Origin: Candidatus Aminicenantota bacterium
GTDB lineage: Bacteria; Acidobacteriota; Aminicenantia; Aminicenantales; Aminicenantaceae
Length of the DNA: 5,335 nt
Direction of reading: 5' to 3'
NCBI GenBank assembly: GCA_030670375.1
Contig: DAOVBT010000175.1
Location: 1 to 5,335, forward strand
In this document: positions 5,297 to 5,335 of the stretch, piece after piece
Numbering within the stretch: the stretch's first letter is position 1
Layout: every line of letters begins with the position of its first letter
Position numbers and translations under genes: made by a program
Notes under the pieces: model-generated
Seen by the model: the letters and a program-made list of their open reading frames with translations, nothing else
Told to the model about the DNA's origin: nothing
The model's database searches: none

Positions 5297-5325
5297 TTGG
5301 TATGTTTTTTGCAGCTAAATACAAT
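5297..5325 (+). promoter_or_regulatory. alternative sigma-70 promoter overlapping the sigma-54 candidate
   Basis: TTGGTA at 5297-5302 (4 of 6 matches to TTGACA) and TACAAT at 5320-5325 (5 of 6 matches to TATAAT) are separated by 17 bp, the optimal spacing. Transcription would start near 5332, at the window edge. It competes with the sigma-54 interpretation of the same bases; the sequence alone does not decide. Confidence 0.38.
5298..5313 (+). promoter_or_regulatory. candidate sigma-54 (-24/-12) promoter for a gene beyond the window
   Basis: TGG at 5298-5300 and TTGCA at 5309-5313 place GG and GC exactly 10 bases apart, as in TGGCACG-N4-TTGCA. The -12 half is perfect; the -24 half reads TGGTATG, matching the invariant GG and two further bases. 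Transcription would start near 5324. The TGT-N10-ACA repeats upstream fit the enhancer-binding activators that sigma-54 needs. An overlapping sigma-70 reading exists (see the separate entry), so this is a candidate only. Confidence 0.42.
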
Positions 5326-5335
5326 AGATTAAATG

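Noticed and set aside
5199..5298. Terminator after the coxG-like gene
   Set aside because: I found no GC-rich hairpin followed by a T-run; the repeats here look like protein-binding sites. The operon may continue, or end by another mechanism.
1..5335. CRISPR array, tRNA, rRNA or transposase
   Set aside because: I saw no regularly spaced identical repeats, no tRNA-like cloverleaf, and no transposase frame or terminal inverted repeats on either strand.

Overview
The window is dominated by one compact + strand operon (about 582-5198) for a molybdenum hydroxylase of the xanthine dehydrogenase / aldehyde oxidoreductase / CO dehydrogenase family. In order it encodes an 82-aa cysteine-motif protein, the FAD subunit (292 aa), the double [2Fe-2S] subunit (159 aa), the molybdopterin catalytic subunit (755 aa), a 72-aa zinc-finger-like protein and a CoxG-type SRPBCC protein (153 aa). 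Two junctions are ATGA stop/start overlaps and most genes have strong Shine-Dalgarno sequences, so translation of the set looks coordinated. The three-polypeptide layout, the mid-50% GC look of the genes and the tiny metal-binding companions suggest an anaerobic bacterium, perhaps a Desulfobacterota-type sulfate reducer or syntroph. That placement is inference; no taxonomic marker is present.

The catalytic subunit keeps the general molybdenum-hydroxylase residues: a GGGFGSK cofactor loop, an AMRGFGAPQ loop, a QDMGQG motif and the catalytic Glu of the terminal AGEG motif. It lacks the CO dehydrogenase active-site loops (AYRCSFR or AYRGAGR), and it has Phe at the position of the purine-binding Glu of xanthine oxidase. 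The enzyme is therefore probably neither a CO dehydrogenase nor a xanthine dehydrogenase. An aldehyde, an aromatic or N-heterocyclic compound, or an acyl-CoA-type substrate fits better, but the substrate cannot be read from the sequence. Electrons would pass from Mo through two [2Fe-2S] clusters to FAD, and possibly on to a quinone or another carrier.

The left end (1-385) is visibly more AT-rich (about 30% G+C over the first 180 bases). It holds the 3' end of an unrelated gene, possibly a beta-lactamase-family serine hydrolase, followed by a remnant that resembles the C-terminus of a 6-bladed beta-propeller protein interrupted by an in-frame TAA. Bases 386-581 carry no gene but contain a perfect TTGACA -35 element with a plausible -10 and two small inverted repeats, which probably form the operon promoter and operator.

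The right end (5199-5335) has no gene start that I can support and no clear terminator. It contains two 16-bp imperfect direct repeats 21 bp apart, of the TGT-N10-ACA type, upstream of overlapping sigma-54-like and sigma-70-like promoter sequences directed at a gene beyond the window.
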